From Trichomonas vaginalis G3 (taxonomy: Eukaryota; Parabasalia; Trichomonadida; Trichomonadidae), in contig NC_067206.1 in the NCBI RefSeq assembly GCF_026262505.1, positions 9,606,268 through 9,670,267 of the forward strand: a stretch of DNA of 64,000 nucleotides. The letters run 5' to 3'. Numbering within the stretch: position 1 is the stretch's first letter; each line of letters starts with the position of its first letter. The position numbers and the translations under genes were made by a program. Positions 50,183 to 62,219 of the stretch are shown here, in pieces. The notes under the pieces are model-generated. The model did not search any database and had not been told where the DNA came from. It saw only the letters and a program-made list of their open reading frames with translations.

Positions 50183-51421
50183 ATGTTGATTCAGATTGTT
50201 TCATTGAATTTGTTAACGTTTGTCAAATTAGAAAATCATCCACAGTTATCGATTCCACAAACGCAGAGCACTAATTCTCTAGAGAGTTCAAAGATAAAGC
50301 TTTCAAATTTTAAATCAATATCTAAATTTTCAAATACGAATGAAATAAGACAGCAAAATAATAAATCACCAATTACTCAAACTCTCAACAAGCATATATT
50401 TACAGAATCAAACGAAGATTTAATATTGATCCAAGGTGAAAATTGGAAAAGAAGACGCGAATCATTTGCAACAGGAATACTAGATATATCAGATTCCCAT
50501 TTTTACGAATGTATTCAAGATAATGCACCAGGTGGTGCAATCTTTTCTTTATGCGAGACTCTTGTTTCAAGATGCACATTTACAAAGTGTGGAGCATATA
50601 CAGGTGGATGCATCTGCGTATATTCCGATCTCTACATCAACAAATCTCTTTTCCAGAAAAATAATGCCCAAAAAGGCGGCGCTTTATACAACCAATACGC
50701 ATGCTTTTCGATGAATGATACCTCATTTGATCTAATGTCAGCAGCAGAAACAGGCGGCGTTTACGATTCCCATTCGAATATCCAAATTCAATCTCAAGAA
50801 AACAATTTCACGAGGTGTAGCTGTACTAAAGATGGAGCGGCCATGTTCGTTTCAGCACCATCAGCATATTTGAAACATTTGATTGTTGTCAAAAACATGA
50901 TAAAGAAAGGTTCAGGATCGATTTATTTTGATGCAGTAAATAGAGGCGAACTTTTGGATTCGATCTTCCATAAGTGCATGTTCCAAGATATTGTTGGTGG
51001 AGGTGGTTCATGCGTTGAAGCAACAGGTTACAAGTCAACAGTTTCGATTTTAAATTCGATTTTTTCTGAATCAGCAAATTTCAATTTTTGGTCAATTAGA
51101 TCAAGAAAAAGCTGCAGTTTGATATTGATAGGTTGCAAATTTTCACTTGAAAAAAGGATAGAAGTTAACTGTGATGCACAACCTTCTTTGAATAGATGTG
51201 ATTTTGATCTTGGAAAAAATCTTAAATTACCAAAAATAAAAATACTAAATGTAGGTAATCCAAATGATCCAGAATATGATCCTAACTGGTTATTTGTACC
51301 TTTTGGCATCGCTTTGAAGTCTATTGCAAAAATTCTTCCAATATTAATTTTATTCCCAATTGTCATTGTTGAAGTAATATCAGTATTTAGACAACGAGCT
51401 GCAAATAGAAAGATTCTTTAG
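50183..51421 (+). CDS. Right-handed beta-helix surface protein (Pmp-like)
   Basis: 412 residues. The middle (about residues 90-340) is a repeated beta-helix: DSHFYECIQDNAPGGAIF, SRCTFTKCGAYTGGCICV, NKSLFQKNNAQKGGALYN and on, with the GG(A/I) and FxxN/C turns of polymorphic membrane-type proteins common on trichomonads. One membrane segment lies near the C-terminus (about 375-398, AKILPILILFPIVIVEVISV) followed by a short basic tail (RQRAANRKIL). No clear signal peptide, though the first 15 residues are hydrophobic. The last 201 bases are duplicated at 53105-53305. Likely a type I surface protein with an extracellular helix; ligand unknown. Confidence 0.75.
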   Translation: MLIQIVSLNLLTFVKLENHPQLSIPQTQSTNSLESSKIKLSNFKSISKFSNTNEIRQQNNKSPITQTLNKHIFTESNEDLILIQGENWKRRRESFATGILDISDSHFYECIQDNAPGGAIFSLCETLVSRCTFTKCGAYTGGCICVYSDLYINKSLFQKNNAQKGGALYNQYACFSMNDTSFDLMSAAETGGVYDSHSNIQIQSQENNFTRCSCTKDGAAMFVSAPSAYLKHLIVVKNMIKKGSGSIYFDAVNRGELLDSIFHKCMFQDIVGGGGSCVEATGYKSTVSILNSIFSESANFNFWSIRSRKSCSLILIGCKFSLEKRIEVNCDAQPSLNRCDFDLGKNLKLPKIKILNVGNPNDPEYDPNWLFVPFGIALKSIAKILPILILFPIVIVEVISVFRQRAANRKIL

Positions 51422-51805
51422 GCCCATAAACGTTGCAAAGTTCACACATTTCCAACTTTTTGTCAGAGGCGCGAAGTGACCCAAAAATGTCGGAAAAGAG
51501 TAATTCTCTAGTATGTGATTATTTTTGCTTTTAATGTCGAACAGCAATTAAATCAAAAATAATCGTATACTAGAGAATTTTAAATTTTATTTCAAAAACG
51601 TTGCAAAAATTTTTTGTGAGCACATTGAAATTCTTTCAAGTGTTTATCACAAATATACTCCTTTTGTAATAGAATGACATCATTCTTAAGGATGATTATA
51701 ATTATATGAAAACTTGGAAAATTGACAATTTTCAAAAAATGTTACAAACAAAAGTAAGCTTTTTCTTTCGAATTAATACCATTTTGTTTCTAGATCAAAG
51801 CAAAA
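51422..51805. other. Intergenic with hairpin
   Basis: Begins abruptly after the gene's stop with GCCCATAAACGTTGC, unlike the sequence that follows the duplicated gene end at 53306. Contains the hairpin at 51502-51579. No gene seen. Confidence 0.5.
51502..51579. repeat. Long imperfect hairpin
   Basis: Arms AATTCTCTAGTATGTGATTA... and, inverted, AATTCTCTAGTATACGATTA... pair over about 30 bases with a few mismatches around a short loop (GTCGAACAGC). It looks like a small palindromic element or a structured transcript end. Confidence 0.7.
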
Positions 51806-52842
51806 ATGATTGAAATAATGATATCCAGCTTTAGCACATTCATCAATCCCATATATTTCCTTCTTTTTCTCACGAAGAGTGGGAAAATTTCTTCAGCTCT
51901 TCAATCGAATACGAACCATACAGAAACAAAACCAAAAATATCAGTATCGATGCTGACAAGAGCTATTACGTCTCTCTTTGTCTCTTTATTTCCCTTAATG
52001 AGACAGGTGCAGTTCGAATCAAAGAAACAGCAGGCAACAGTCTTAAATTCCTCATTGATACCAGCTCATTTGACAAATGCGAGCATACAAGTGACGAAGG
52101 TGGCTCTTTATACGTAAGTTCTAATCAAAGTGAGTGTATTCAAGATCGAATCTGTAGTTTTGGCTCCAGAACACCAAAAGCTGGCGTGTACTGTTCTGTA
52201 ACAGTTTCATCTACCTCTCCATATAAGAATTATATCCTTGATTCAACAATTTCTTCAAGTGGTGAAGAAAACAAAGAAGGAAAATATAATATTCGCTTGT
52301 TCAATGGAGAAATAAATATTAAATCAATCAATATTTCATATTCAAAACTAGGATACAGAAATTTATATGAAGTTTATTTTAGTTCTAATTCAAGCATTAC
52401 TCTTTCAACATTTTCAAACAACACATCTACATCAGGGAATTCTGAAGCAGGACATCAAGGATCATCTGATTCGATAGAATTTAAAATTCTTTATTGTAAT
52501 TACTTTAAAAACGAATGCCATAGACTTATTTTCAGTACTAAGAATCGCTATATCATTAATTGCAGCTTTAATAAAAATACCATCAACGTATATTATTTCT
52601 ATGCAAGTTCCAATCGACTTGAAGTTAAGAGTTGTTATTTTGACATTTCAGATCCTAGTAAAGGGGAAAATGTCACAATAATAGAGAGTGTAGATTCAAT
52701 TTATCCAGAAAACTCTCATTTGTCTACAGGTTTATGTTTTGCAAAGCTAAAACTTGAATTTTCAAAAGAATTCAAAGTTAACAAAAAACGGAAAAATAAA
52801 TTTAATTTCTTAGTTATTTTTGTTTCTCTTGTTTCTAAATAA
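51806..52842 (+). pseudogene. Beta-helix surface protein, copy 1, frames offset near N-terminus
   Basis: An N-terminal frame begins MIEIMISSFSTFINPIYFLLFLTKSG, like a signal peptide. The rest of the protein (SSSIEYEPYRNKTKNISIDADKSY... to FLVIFVSLVSK) lies in a second frame open from about 51838 to 52842, about 334 codons. It has beta-helix features: many Asn/Ser/Thr turns, GAVRIKETAGNSLKFLIDTSSF, ILYCNYF, IINCSFNKN, and a hydrophobic C-terminal tail. A single frame change near the signal region would explain it, and the paralog at 53914 has the same offset. No splice signals are visible between them. Confidence 0.55.
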
Positions 52843-52984
52843 ACATTTTCACCCTACTTTTAGATCGCTCAATCATGTTTCTATAATAGACTCATACTTA
52901 AAACAGGTTTTGAAATTTTGATTGAATAAACTAATGATGATTTAAAAAACTCATTTTCTTCATTTATTGTTAAAAAATTTTTTT

Positions 52985-53104
52985 AAGGCTTCACTTACGC
53001 CCATCTGACTTTAATTCAAATTTTTGACAACCGCGTGAAGCGTCATTCAAAATTAACCTTAAACATCTGAATTGAAGGCCGTGTCGTAGGGGCGTAAGTG
53101 TACC
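52985..53104. repeat. Short inverted-repeat sequence (~120 bp)
   Basis: Starts CTTCACTTACGCCCATCTGA and ends, inverted, with TACACTTACGCCCCTACGAC; CACTTACGCCC is shared. A further GCCCATxTGACTTTAxxTCA match occurs near 41427. It adjoins the duplicated gene tail at 53105. Possibly a miniature transposon (MITE); too short to classify. Confidence 0.4.
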
Positions 53105-53305
53105 CTTAAATTACCAAAAATAAAAATACTAATTGTAGGTAATCCAAATGATCCAGAATATGATCCTAACTGGTTATTTGTACCTTTTGGCATCGCTTTG
53201 AAGTCTATTGCAAAAATTCTTCCAATATTAATTTTATTCCCAATTGTCATTGTTGAAGTAATATCAGTATTTAGACAACGAGCTGCAAATAGAAAGATTC
53301 TTTAG
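53105..53305 (+). repeat. Duplicated 3' end of the 50183-51421 gene
   Basis: 201 bases identical to 51221-51421 at 200 positions by direct reading. It contains the codons for the membrane segment, basic tail and stop but no start, so it is a gene fragment. The near identity means a very recent duplication or gene conversion. Confidence 0.92.
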
Positions 53306-53913
53306 TTTTCTGTTATTATGTTATTATTTTGTATATTTCATAACATTTAGATGAGTTACTTGCATCAATTTATTTAATAGTTTGTTTATTAAAATTTATT
53401 TCTATTTACTTTATAATTTGCTCATTGGAAGTGTTTAATAAATGAACTAGATATTGGATTCATATAAGCATAAGTAGTATTTTCATTTTTTAATGTATAA
53501 TTAACCAACTCCTTATCTTACATTGAAGGCATGAATTTTTTAGAAAAGCATCGAATGCAATTGTTATTTATTCTCATGCTTTGGCTTATTAGGAAAAATA
53601 GGTCTATGTATATATATAACATTCCTTAAGTGCTATTGATGTGAGCTCAAAAAAAAGTTATTTGATACATTTGAAAGATCAATCTTTGCAATCATTATTT
53701 CACTTCTAGATAAAGATATTAGACCATGCAAGCTATGTAGTAAAAACTTATTTATATGTACTATATAGTTATGCTATAATAACAAAAGAATTTCAAATAT
53801 TTACAGAGTAATTTGCACTTTTTGTTATTCACAAAATTACAAAATTTATCAAAAATCTAAGATTTTTCTTTCTTTCGAAATTCTATCATTTCATTCCTAG
53901 ATCAAGGCGGAAA
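53306..53913. other. Intergenic
   Basis: AT-rich, no gene seen. It probably represents the original 3' flank of the beta-helix gene plus the 5' region of the next copy; the last 90 bases resemble those before 51806 (TCTTTCTTTCGAAATTCTAT...TTTCATTCCTAGATCAA against TTTCTTTCGAATT...TTTTGTTTCTAGATCAA). Confidence 0.45.
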
Positions 53914-54962
53914 ATGATTGAAATAATGATTTTCACACTTAGTAGATTCATCTATTCCATATATTTCCTTCTTTCCATCACGAAGCGTGGGAAGATTTCT
54001 TCGATTCTTCAATCGAATACGAACCATACAAAAACAAAAACGAAAACTTTAGTATTAATGCTGACAAGAGCTACTACATATCTCTTTGTCTCTTTGTTTA
54101 CCTCAATGAGACAGGTGCAGTTCGTATCACAGACACAACAAGCAACAATCTTAAATTCCTCATTGACACGAGCTCATTTACCGAATGCAGACACAAGAGT
54201 GACGGTGGCGGCTCTTTATACGTAAATTCCACTCAGGGTGAGTGTATTCAAGACCGAATCTGCAGTTTTGGCTCTAGAACATCAGGTTCTGGCGCATACT
54301 GTTCTGATACAGTTTCATCTACATCTCAATTTAAGAATTCTCTCCTTGATTCAACAATTTCATCAAGCGTTAGCCAAGGCACAGAAGGACAACATAATAT
54401 TTATTTGAAAAATGGTGAAACACATCTTAAATCAATTAATGTTTCATATTCAAAACTGAAATCCGGAAATTTTTACTTTGTAACTTTTAGTTTTAACTCA
54501 AACGCAACACTTTCGACATTTTCAAACTGCACATCAAAAGACCATGACGCTCAATCAACTCATTTTAAATCATCTCCATATGAATTTACAATTCTTTTTT
54601 GTAATTTCATTGAAAATGCTTGCGATAGACTTATTTATTGTTATCCTATTAATATTTATGTCATTAATTGCAGTTTTTATAATAATAGCATCAAAGAACA
54701 TTATTTCTATGCATATTACAGTCAAATTCGAGTCAAAGGATGTTATTTTGATACTTCAAATCCTGGTAAAAAAGGAATTGTCACAATAACAAAGAGAGTA
54801 GATTCAAAATATCCAGAAAATAACCATTTTACTAGTTTATGTTCATCAGATCTAAGATTTGCGAAAGAAAATCATACAAAAGAAAAAGAAGAAGAAGAAA
54901 TCAAATTTAACAACAAGCAAAATAATATCTTATCTTTTCTTGTTTCTATTGTTTCTAAATAA
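53914..54962 (+). pseudogene. Beta-helix surface protein, copy 2, same frame offset
   Basis: Paralog of 51806-52842. It starts MIEIMIFTLSRFIYSIYFLLSITKRG and the main frame continues SSIEYEPYKNKNENFSINADKSYYISLCLF... to LSFLVSIVSK. Shared landmarks: GAVRITDTTSNNLKFLIDTSSFTEC, GGSLYVNSTQGECIQDRICSFGSR, NISYSKL/NVSYSKL. The signal-like N-terminus and the body are again in different frames with the same offset, so either the ancestor was already a pseudogene or the N-terminal reading is not the real start. A Lys/Glu-rich stretch precedes the hydrophobic C-terminus. Confidence 0.55.
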
Positions 54963-55662
54963 ACATTTTCACTAAATTTAAATTTGTTCAAACCATAAAT
55001 CGATATTTTAATATGTCTTCCAAGTGTGGATATAATGAGACATATATTATATAATGTAAAAAGAACTTTTCCAAAATCTTGGGATTAGAATGGAATTGCA
55101 AAAGGATCAATGAGCATAGGATTTAAGAGTTTTTGATATAAGATAATTACATAGAATAGGGAAGAAAGAGTCAGAAAATTAAATCATGCAAGTAGAAAAT
55201 AGGATCATTTCCCTGATGTATTCTTCTTTCTGTATGTGCAGTTCATTCTATTGTCATCCTTTAGACATAGTAAATTCAACATTTTGGAGCGCACAAATCA
55301 ATGAAATTGAAATACCATTAAGTGTCCAAAAATGATAGGAGTGCCAATTCAATTAAAATACTTCTCAACATCAGAAATATTTTTCTGAGAAGAGCATGTT
55401 TTTTTTTTTTTTAAATACCCGAAGTAGCGAAATATCCCGAGACATAACTTTTAGTTCAATTATTCAATTAATTCTTGAACGTATCCAAAGATTGTACTTT
55501 GATTTAAATTTGTCTGAAGATTAGATCTCACATAAATTCATAATGATTTTATCGAACTCTATAGCTATAGATATACTTAAATGGCTCGGATAATTAGATT
55601 TATAAGAAAAATTCTTTAATTTACATCAAACAGAAATCTTTTAATAAATAAATAAAAAAATA
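54963..55662. other. Intergenic
   Basis: 700 bases of AT-rich sequence between convergent genes, with a poly(T) run near 55401. No open frame, repeat or RNA gene recognised. Confidence 0.45.
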
Positions 55663-56646
55663 TTAAAGCAAACCATGCAATGATGGTTTGATAACACCTG
55701 TTATTTGGTGTCGTATGTAAAGGCCGATCAGGAAGAAGAAAGTGGCAACGAAAGAGTCGAAAATATCATTGATCAAATTCTTAGAAAAAGCAATTTCTTC
55801 TTCAGATGATAAAACACTGAAATACTTGCCTTCCTCGTTAGATCCAGTCTCCAATCCGATATCAATTGGCCTGCCAACACTCGCATAGCCATATCTAGTG
55901 TATTGGTACCTAATTAACATATATTCGTCGATAACTAGTAAAGTGATTGCGGAAATCATTCGGCCAGTGAAATCTATTTTCTCTTCTGAAAGTAAGGAAT
56001 TCCCTTTCAATGAAAATAGTACGCTAATTAGTATGATAAAGGCAGCATTTTCAATATGAAGAACAGAAAGTCGAACTCTTTGCGAATAGAAGTTCAAAAT
56101 GTAAACTAATGAAAATGTAAATAATGCTTGTGATATAGAAGCGTCTCCAACTATGATGAAATGAGTTGTAAAGAAAAGTGCAATTAAATGAATGACAATA
56201 TTGGCCCACGGCTTAGATATTGTGATTAAAGAGCCTACGTAAAACAAAATAAGAAGTAGAGAACTTAGCTTTGGAAACGGAAAAGTGTATAATCTATAAA
56301 AAGCTGCTGAATAGCCGATCCTTATAGCGGTACATGGCGGAGGTTTACCAAGAAGGTAACCAAGGGGTATAATTATAACGTAAATGTAAAGAATTCGGTG
56401 AAATAATGTTAAAATCGAAAGTCTTGAAACATTGTAGAGTCTAGATATTTTGACATATGATTCAGTTGATCGGGTTTTGAATATCAATGGCAGAATTGCT
56501 AGTATAACTAAGCAAAGTTCTACAACAATATGAGGTTCTGTCCATCTGAGGAAATAACTGAATATATCTTTGAAGTTTTTTTCGTAATTTTCTACCTTTC
56601 TGCAGCTGTTCCAAAAGCTATCGCCAATTGTACTCAGATAAGTCAT
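55663..56646 (-). CDS. Multi-pass membrane protein, unknown
   Basis: 327 residues with about seven to eight hydrophobic segments (for example VVELCLVILAILPLIF, LFHRILYIYVIIIPLGYLL, SSLLLILFYVGSLITI, IVIHLIALFFTTHFIIV, NAAFIILISVLFSL, DSFVATFFFLIGLYI). The C-terminus and the DIGLETGSNEEGKYFSVLSSEEE loop are hydrophilic. There is a faint similarity in layout to PAP2-type phosphatases, but the phosphatase motifs are absent. A transporter or lipid-handling role would be a guess. Unbroken frame. Confidence 0.6.
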   Translation of the reverse strand: MTYLSTIGDSFWNSCRKVENYEKNFKDIFSYFLRWTEPHIVVELCLVILAILPLIFKTRSTESYVKISRLYNVSRLSILTLFHRILYIYVIIIPLGYLLGKPPPCTAIRIGYSAAFYRLYTFPFPKLSSLLLILFYVGSLITISKPWANIVIHLIALFFTTHFIIVGDASISQALFTFSLVYILNFYSQRVRLSVLHIENAAFIILISVLFSLKGNSLLSEEKIDFTGRMISAITLLVIDEYMLIRYQYTRYGYASVGRPIDIGLETGSNEEGKYFSVLSSEEEIAFSKNLINDIFDSFVATFFFLIGLYIRHQITGVIKPSLHGLL

Positions 56647-57251
56647 TCAATGAAGTTTTTTTTTTAAGAAATGTTTCTTTTCAGAGATTTTTATTTTCAA
56701 TGTATGCATACTCTATGGGAGAAATAACAGGAATCTCAACAAACAGCCTTAAAAACATCAATGCTTGTAAAAAATATGAATAGTAGTAGGATAGGAAGGG
56801 TTGTGTGACTTTTTTTGTAAACGTAAGAATTCATACAATATCGAGCGATTTTATATCATTTTTTTTAACATATGAAGTAAAAAATGTATGATTCTTACGG
56901 TTTTTATTCTTACGTTTTTGAATAAATCAAGATTTAAAAAATTTTCAAAATTGTAAGACATTTACACTCAGCCCAAACATAAACACATTAAAAAATTAAC
57001 ATTAATTTTAAAATAATTTATTTCATCTTTTATAAAAGAAGCTATATATAGATGATGTCAGATATTCCGCGATTAATTAAACATTGTTTAAATCCTGAAT
57101 GGAAGCAATGGAGTCATAATCAAAGACCTCATAAACGAGTAAAAGAAATTAGAAATAATTATTTTCATGAATAAAAGATTCACTACCATAATGAAATAAA
57201 AAAATAAACTTTAAAAAGAATTTGATGAGTTCAACATTGAACTTTAAGAAA

Positions 57252-57425
57252 TTAATGATTATTTGAATTTATGAAATCAATTATTTGATTCATTCTTTCT
57301 TCAATCTCTTCTATTCTTTTTGTTAAATCATCAATTTTCATTAATGAGGTGATTCTTGATTGAGGAATAGATTTCAAACTAACCACCCCTTTTATTTTTG
57401 AAATTTTGAATCCATCAACTTTAAA
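57252..57425 (-). pseudogene. Polinton accessory gene part, copy in B
   Basis: Matches the C-terminal two thirds of the protein at 14775-15143 (FKVDGFKISKIKGVV... IIDFINSNNH). In A this gene sits at the opposite end of the element. Confidence 0.7.
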
Positions 57426-57456
57426 TTTTGAATAATTTGAATAATTTATTTTTATT

Positions 57457-58572
57457 TTGTATGAAATGAGCGTCAAGACTAACGACGTTAAAAAATTGGG
57501 ATTCACAAATGAGGAAATAAAGGATATATTAGAGGAGGCGGGTTATGAGGTTGATAAATATTATTTAAGAAATTGTCAAAAATTCGCGGAGTTTTTAAAT
57601 GAGTTTGATTATGATGGAAAAATGAATAAAGATGATGTTATAAATTTCTTATATCCCACATCTAAAGAAGAAAAACCTAAAGAACCTGATGTTTTCCCTG
57701 AATATTATGAAGAACGGATTAAAGATGATGAATACAATGAAATTGAAAGACTGGAAAAAATAAGAGATGAAATAGATGAAAAAATTAAGGAATTAAGAGA
57801 AGTTGAAAAATATAATGAAAATGAAGTAGAGGGTTTAATGAATATCCCAGCTTCAGAATCAGAAGTTCAGAAATCTCATGAAGAAAGATAAAAATTATGT
57901 CTCAGAATCAACACAAAATTTATTATTAGTGGCGAAATAGATGAAACACTTTCAGAAGAAGGTACTAAATTTATTCGTAAACATAAGTTACAATTTATTG
58001 ATAATGAAAAATACCCCTGTATCCTACTTTCACCACCTTTAGATTCCGAAAAATTCAAAAAAGCTCTTAAAAACGTGACATATGCAACTAATACAATTAA
58101 GAAAGAAGATCATGATATTTACACAAATTATTATTTAAATAAATGCACAGGTGTTGATAAAGTTTTTGATTTATTAGATAAAATATCAAAAGAAACCATT
58201 GGAACCTATAAAATTTTGTGTGATTGTGGTTTCATTATTGAAGATACCGATAATGTTTCATATGAAAGAACAGCACCGAAGGAAGACGAAGTGGAAAGGT
58301 CTATACCATTCGTTATTAAGAACATAAAAGATATGAAAACTTATAAACATTATATTTATTCATTTATTTCAGAAAAAATGGAAGCAACCCATAAAACATC
58401 TTCTCATCATTTTATAGCTATTCATACATTCCTTTTCAAAGTTGTGAAATTAAATAAGACAGGAATTAGATTTAATGTATCAGGGTACGCATTCTTGAGT
58501 AAATTAAAATGTATTCGTCACGTCGCAGATGATAAAAATTTATGTGTTCTTAATTCATTTTATGGGCTTTAA
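57457..58572 (+). pseudogene. EF-hand-like accessory region, copy in B
   Basis: Counterpart of 32204-33319 with the same landmarks (MSVKTNDVKKLGFTNEEI, DYDGKMNKDDVINFLYP, the Glu-rich coil, and HYIYSFISEKMEATHKTSSH near the end). Broken. It lies 49 bases before the polymerase region on the same strand, as in A. Confidence 0.55.
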
Positions 58573-58621
58573 AAAATAAACTTTATTTTTATTTATTTTT
58601 TAATTTTTTATTCTTACATAA

Positions 58622-61600
58622 ATGAACAAAAACGGAACCGCTAAAATGAATGATAATCAAATTAGAGCAGAAGGTAGAAGGTTATTTAAACGCTTCTATA
58701 ACATTCCTGATGGTGTTAATCCTAAAACTCGTAGAAGTTATTTAAATGAAGCAATAGATTCATATGAAGGGTTTGACATTTCATCAGAAAGTGAGAGATT
58801 AGCGAGAATGTTAAATGTTAATATTGATTTCTATTATTGTGATCCTCAACCAGAAGACGTGGACATAAATAAGGTAGACTTTCCATTAGTGGAATCAATA
58901 ATGATAGATCCAGAATTTGAAACAGTAAATATTTTATTAACACAGAGTCCATGTGGAAAACTTCACGCTGACAGAATAACAGACGTTGAAGCACTCACCG
59001 GCTATAGAGTTTGTCCATATTGTAAAGAAGAAGTTTATTCTATCCGTGATGATCCAGAAAGGAAAAACCAAAGAAGATTTTTAAAGCATTGTGAGAAATG
59101 TAAAGAAAATAATGGAAGATTAATTCAAGACGTTCAGTTGCAAAAGACACAGCAACCATATGCACCACATATTACGAAACAGAAGATATATCAGTGGTTA
59201 TTAGCTCATAATTTGCAGGAATATTATCAACCGACAAGATATTATATTACTTTTGACTTCGAAACATTAGAGACTAAAGAAGAATTACAACTTTCTGAGT
59301 GTGCAACTTTGAACGCTTACTTAAAACCATTCATGGTATCATCAACAGTTAAATTAAATGATAAAACATATACGAGGAATTTTTGCTTAACTTCGAGTGA
59401 TTCTTTTATTTCTGATTGGATTGAGTTTTTATTTTCAACCTGTTCATTAGTTGCTAAATCAAATATTGAACATATAATAATGAATTTGTCGCAAACGGAC
59501 TCTTTGAGTCCTGAAGGTCTTTCAGACCAAACATTAAATGAAAAACAGAAGGAAGCATTTAAAGAACTTCTAGATGAGGAATTCAATAAAATATATATAG
59601 GTTTTAATTCGGGAAAGTTTGATTTAAATTTAATTCTTCGTGATTTAAACACTGCAAAATGGAAAATAAAATCAATGCTGGGTTCATCTTCACAATTTAA
59701 GCAAATCATTGTAAAGAAAACAAACGTTCCATATGAATTGAGATTTATTGACATCAGAAATTATATAGCGGGTGGGACATTAGACCAATTCACTCAAGAT
59801 TTCGGAAACAATAAATCACGTGTTAAATCCTTTTTCCCTTATCAATTCATCACATGGGAGAATTACGAAGAAGAATTATATAAAGAGGAACCATTCACTC
59901 AAGATTCATTTTATTCAGCATTAACCAAGAAACTATATCAGATAGTATTATCAAATATATCTCAATGATGCTAAAAATTTTAAGAATAGATTAGAATATT
60001 TTATTCATTATTGCAATAAAGATGTTGAAATTATGATTGACCCAATTGATAAAATTATTGAAGAAACATTTGTTTATAAAATTGATATGCTTCATAATCT
60101 TTCTTTATCATCGAATGCTTCAATGATTCGTTACGCTTTAGCATATAAAGACTTTAATCCTAATGAAAAATATCCTGAGGAAGAGATAGAATCAAGTTTT
60201 GAATTAACGAAAAAGTATTGGAAATATAAAATTGAATCATATAAAAACAATGAAAAAAGAAAGGGATACTAAAAATAATGTTTCAATGGATGATTTTCAA
60301 TACTATCGCGATTTAATCCTTTCATCTAAATGCAAAATGTGTGGTAAAGCGTTTACATATGCAAATAAACCAACATTGGATAGAATCGATAATGAAAAAC
60401 CACATACTAAAGAAAATTGTCAGTTAATGTGTTGTTATTGCAATGTCGTAAAATCAAATAAAGATGAAGATGTTCAACGTTTAAGAATCAATTTAAGAAA
60501 TTATGCATTAAAAAATAATTTACCAATGACTTTAGATTCAGTTGAAGCTTATCACATTCTCCGTAATGGAATTACTGGTGGTCTATCAAATGTTCAACAT
60601 CGTGTTAATCTTAAAGGAATCACGCACATTAATAAACTTTCATATAATCCAGAAACTAAAACTGTATCAAATGAGGACACCACCAACATTATGACTCATT
60701 TCATTTTAATTCATTATATCCTTCATCATTCTTTCATGATTCATTCAATATACTGACCATAAAATGTATATGCCGGGAAGATTGAATGGTGTTATCATTT
60801 GTGATACAGCAACAAAGAAAGCAAAAGCACTGGGAATAATTAAGAAGAAAAATACTTTATTCGTGGCTGAAGTAAAGGGTCACATTGATGAAAAATACAT
60901 TAATGATTACATAAACTTTTTACCGATAATAAGAAACTTAGATATTATCACAGATGAAAAAACAATTGGCAGTTTTATGTATAATTACATGAAATCAAAC
61001 AATCTACCAGTTGACCAGAAACAGAGAAAATTAACTCAGTTAGCATCAACACACAACCAATATCAACCATTTTCTTCTTATTATCTTTGGTATCTAATAG
61101 ACAGATTTCATTTTATCATTGATGACATTCAATCAATTTTAACATTTACTAAAAACACTTGTTTTAATGAATTTGCGAACAAATTTATGAATGAAAGACA
61201 AAAGGCTGAATTAGAAGGAAATAAAGGAAAAAGTTTATTTTGTAAGATTTCGCTTAATGGATCATATGGTTACGATGCAATGAATACACAAAATTACGCA
61301 AAGACTAAAATAATGAATGCACAGAAGGCACGCGTTGCATGTATGTCAAATAAGTTTAAAAACATAAGAGAAATAGGTGAAGATACATATCAAGTGATGC
61401 TCAAAGATAGATTTTATAGATGTGATACGTGTTTACAAGAGGCATTCTTCACTTTAGATAATGCTAAATACTGGTATTTGGTTTTCATTTATGATTTTAT
61501 GTATAAATGCATGGATGTTAATCGTTTTCATTTCATTGAAGGTGATACTGATTCATCTTATTGGGCAATCGCTGGCGACCCAAATCTTCCTAACACTCAA

Positions 61601-62071
61601 GCATTTCAGGCGATTGTTACCGATAAACAATTTTATGATAAAAACATTTTCAAATTCGCACCATTTGATTTCTTCTGTTTTGATGAGAAATTTAAACCTA
61701 AATTAAAGAATAAAGCTGAAGAAAAAGCACATGAGAAAAAATTATTGGGTTTAGCAATTGAGAAACAAGGTGATAACATGGTTGCTTTATGTCCTAAATG
61801 TTATACATCATTCAACGGTTCAATTGATGGAAGTGATTTTAAAAAGATTGCACAAAAAATGAAAGGTGTTAGTTTACGACAAAATAAGCAATTAACACCT
61901 AAAAAATATTTGGATATAATAAATGATAAAGTGATATTTGATGGTCAGAATATTAATTTACAACTTAAAAACGGGTCAATGACTCGCTTAACAATTGGTA
62001 AGACTGCATTAACAGGAGCACACACTAAGGCTGTATGTTGTGAAAATGGATGTTGTATGCCATTTATTTAA
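58622..62071 (+). pseudogene. Polinton family B DNA polymerase part, copy in B
   Basis: Starts MNKNGTAKMNDNQIRAEGRR and shows all the landmarks listed for copy A: zinc motif, DFETLE, GFNSGKFDL, YCNKDVEIM, the HNH-like zinc motif at 60283-60462, KISLNGSYGY and EGDTDSS. Protein sequence is almost identical to A. No Kolobok is present, so the TTAA at 58692-58695 is the undisturbed target. Broken in a few places. Confidence 0.88.
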
Positions 62072-62219
62072 TACAATTTAAAATTTTATTCTTAATGAAA
62101 TGCCACAGAAGAGACAAAAGGAACCGTTAATGATGGGATTCAATATGTAAATAATGGTTTTGATACTATGATTCAAAGAGGTGGGCACCCTTAAAACATT
62201 GATTTTATTTTTATATAAA

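Noticed and set aside
51806-52117. Programmed -1 frameshifting or an intron in the beta-helix paralogs
   Set aside because: No classical slippery heptamer in the zero frame and no trichomonad splice signals (GTATGT...ACTAACACACAG) are visible; left as an open question rather than a call.
55663-56646. PAP2-type lipid phosphatase
   Set aside because: Multi-pass layout is similar, but the KxxxxxxRP, PSGH and SRxxxxxHxxxD motifs are not present.
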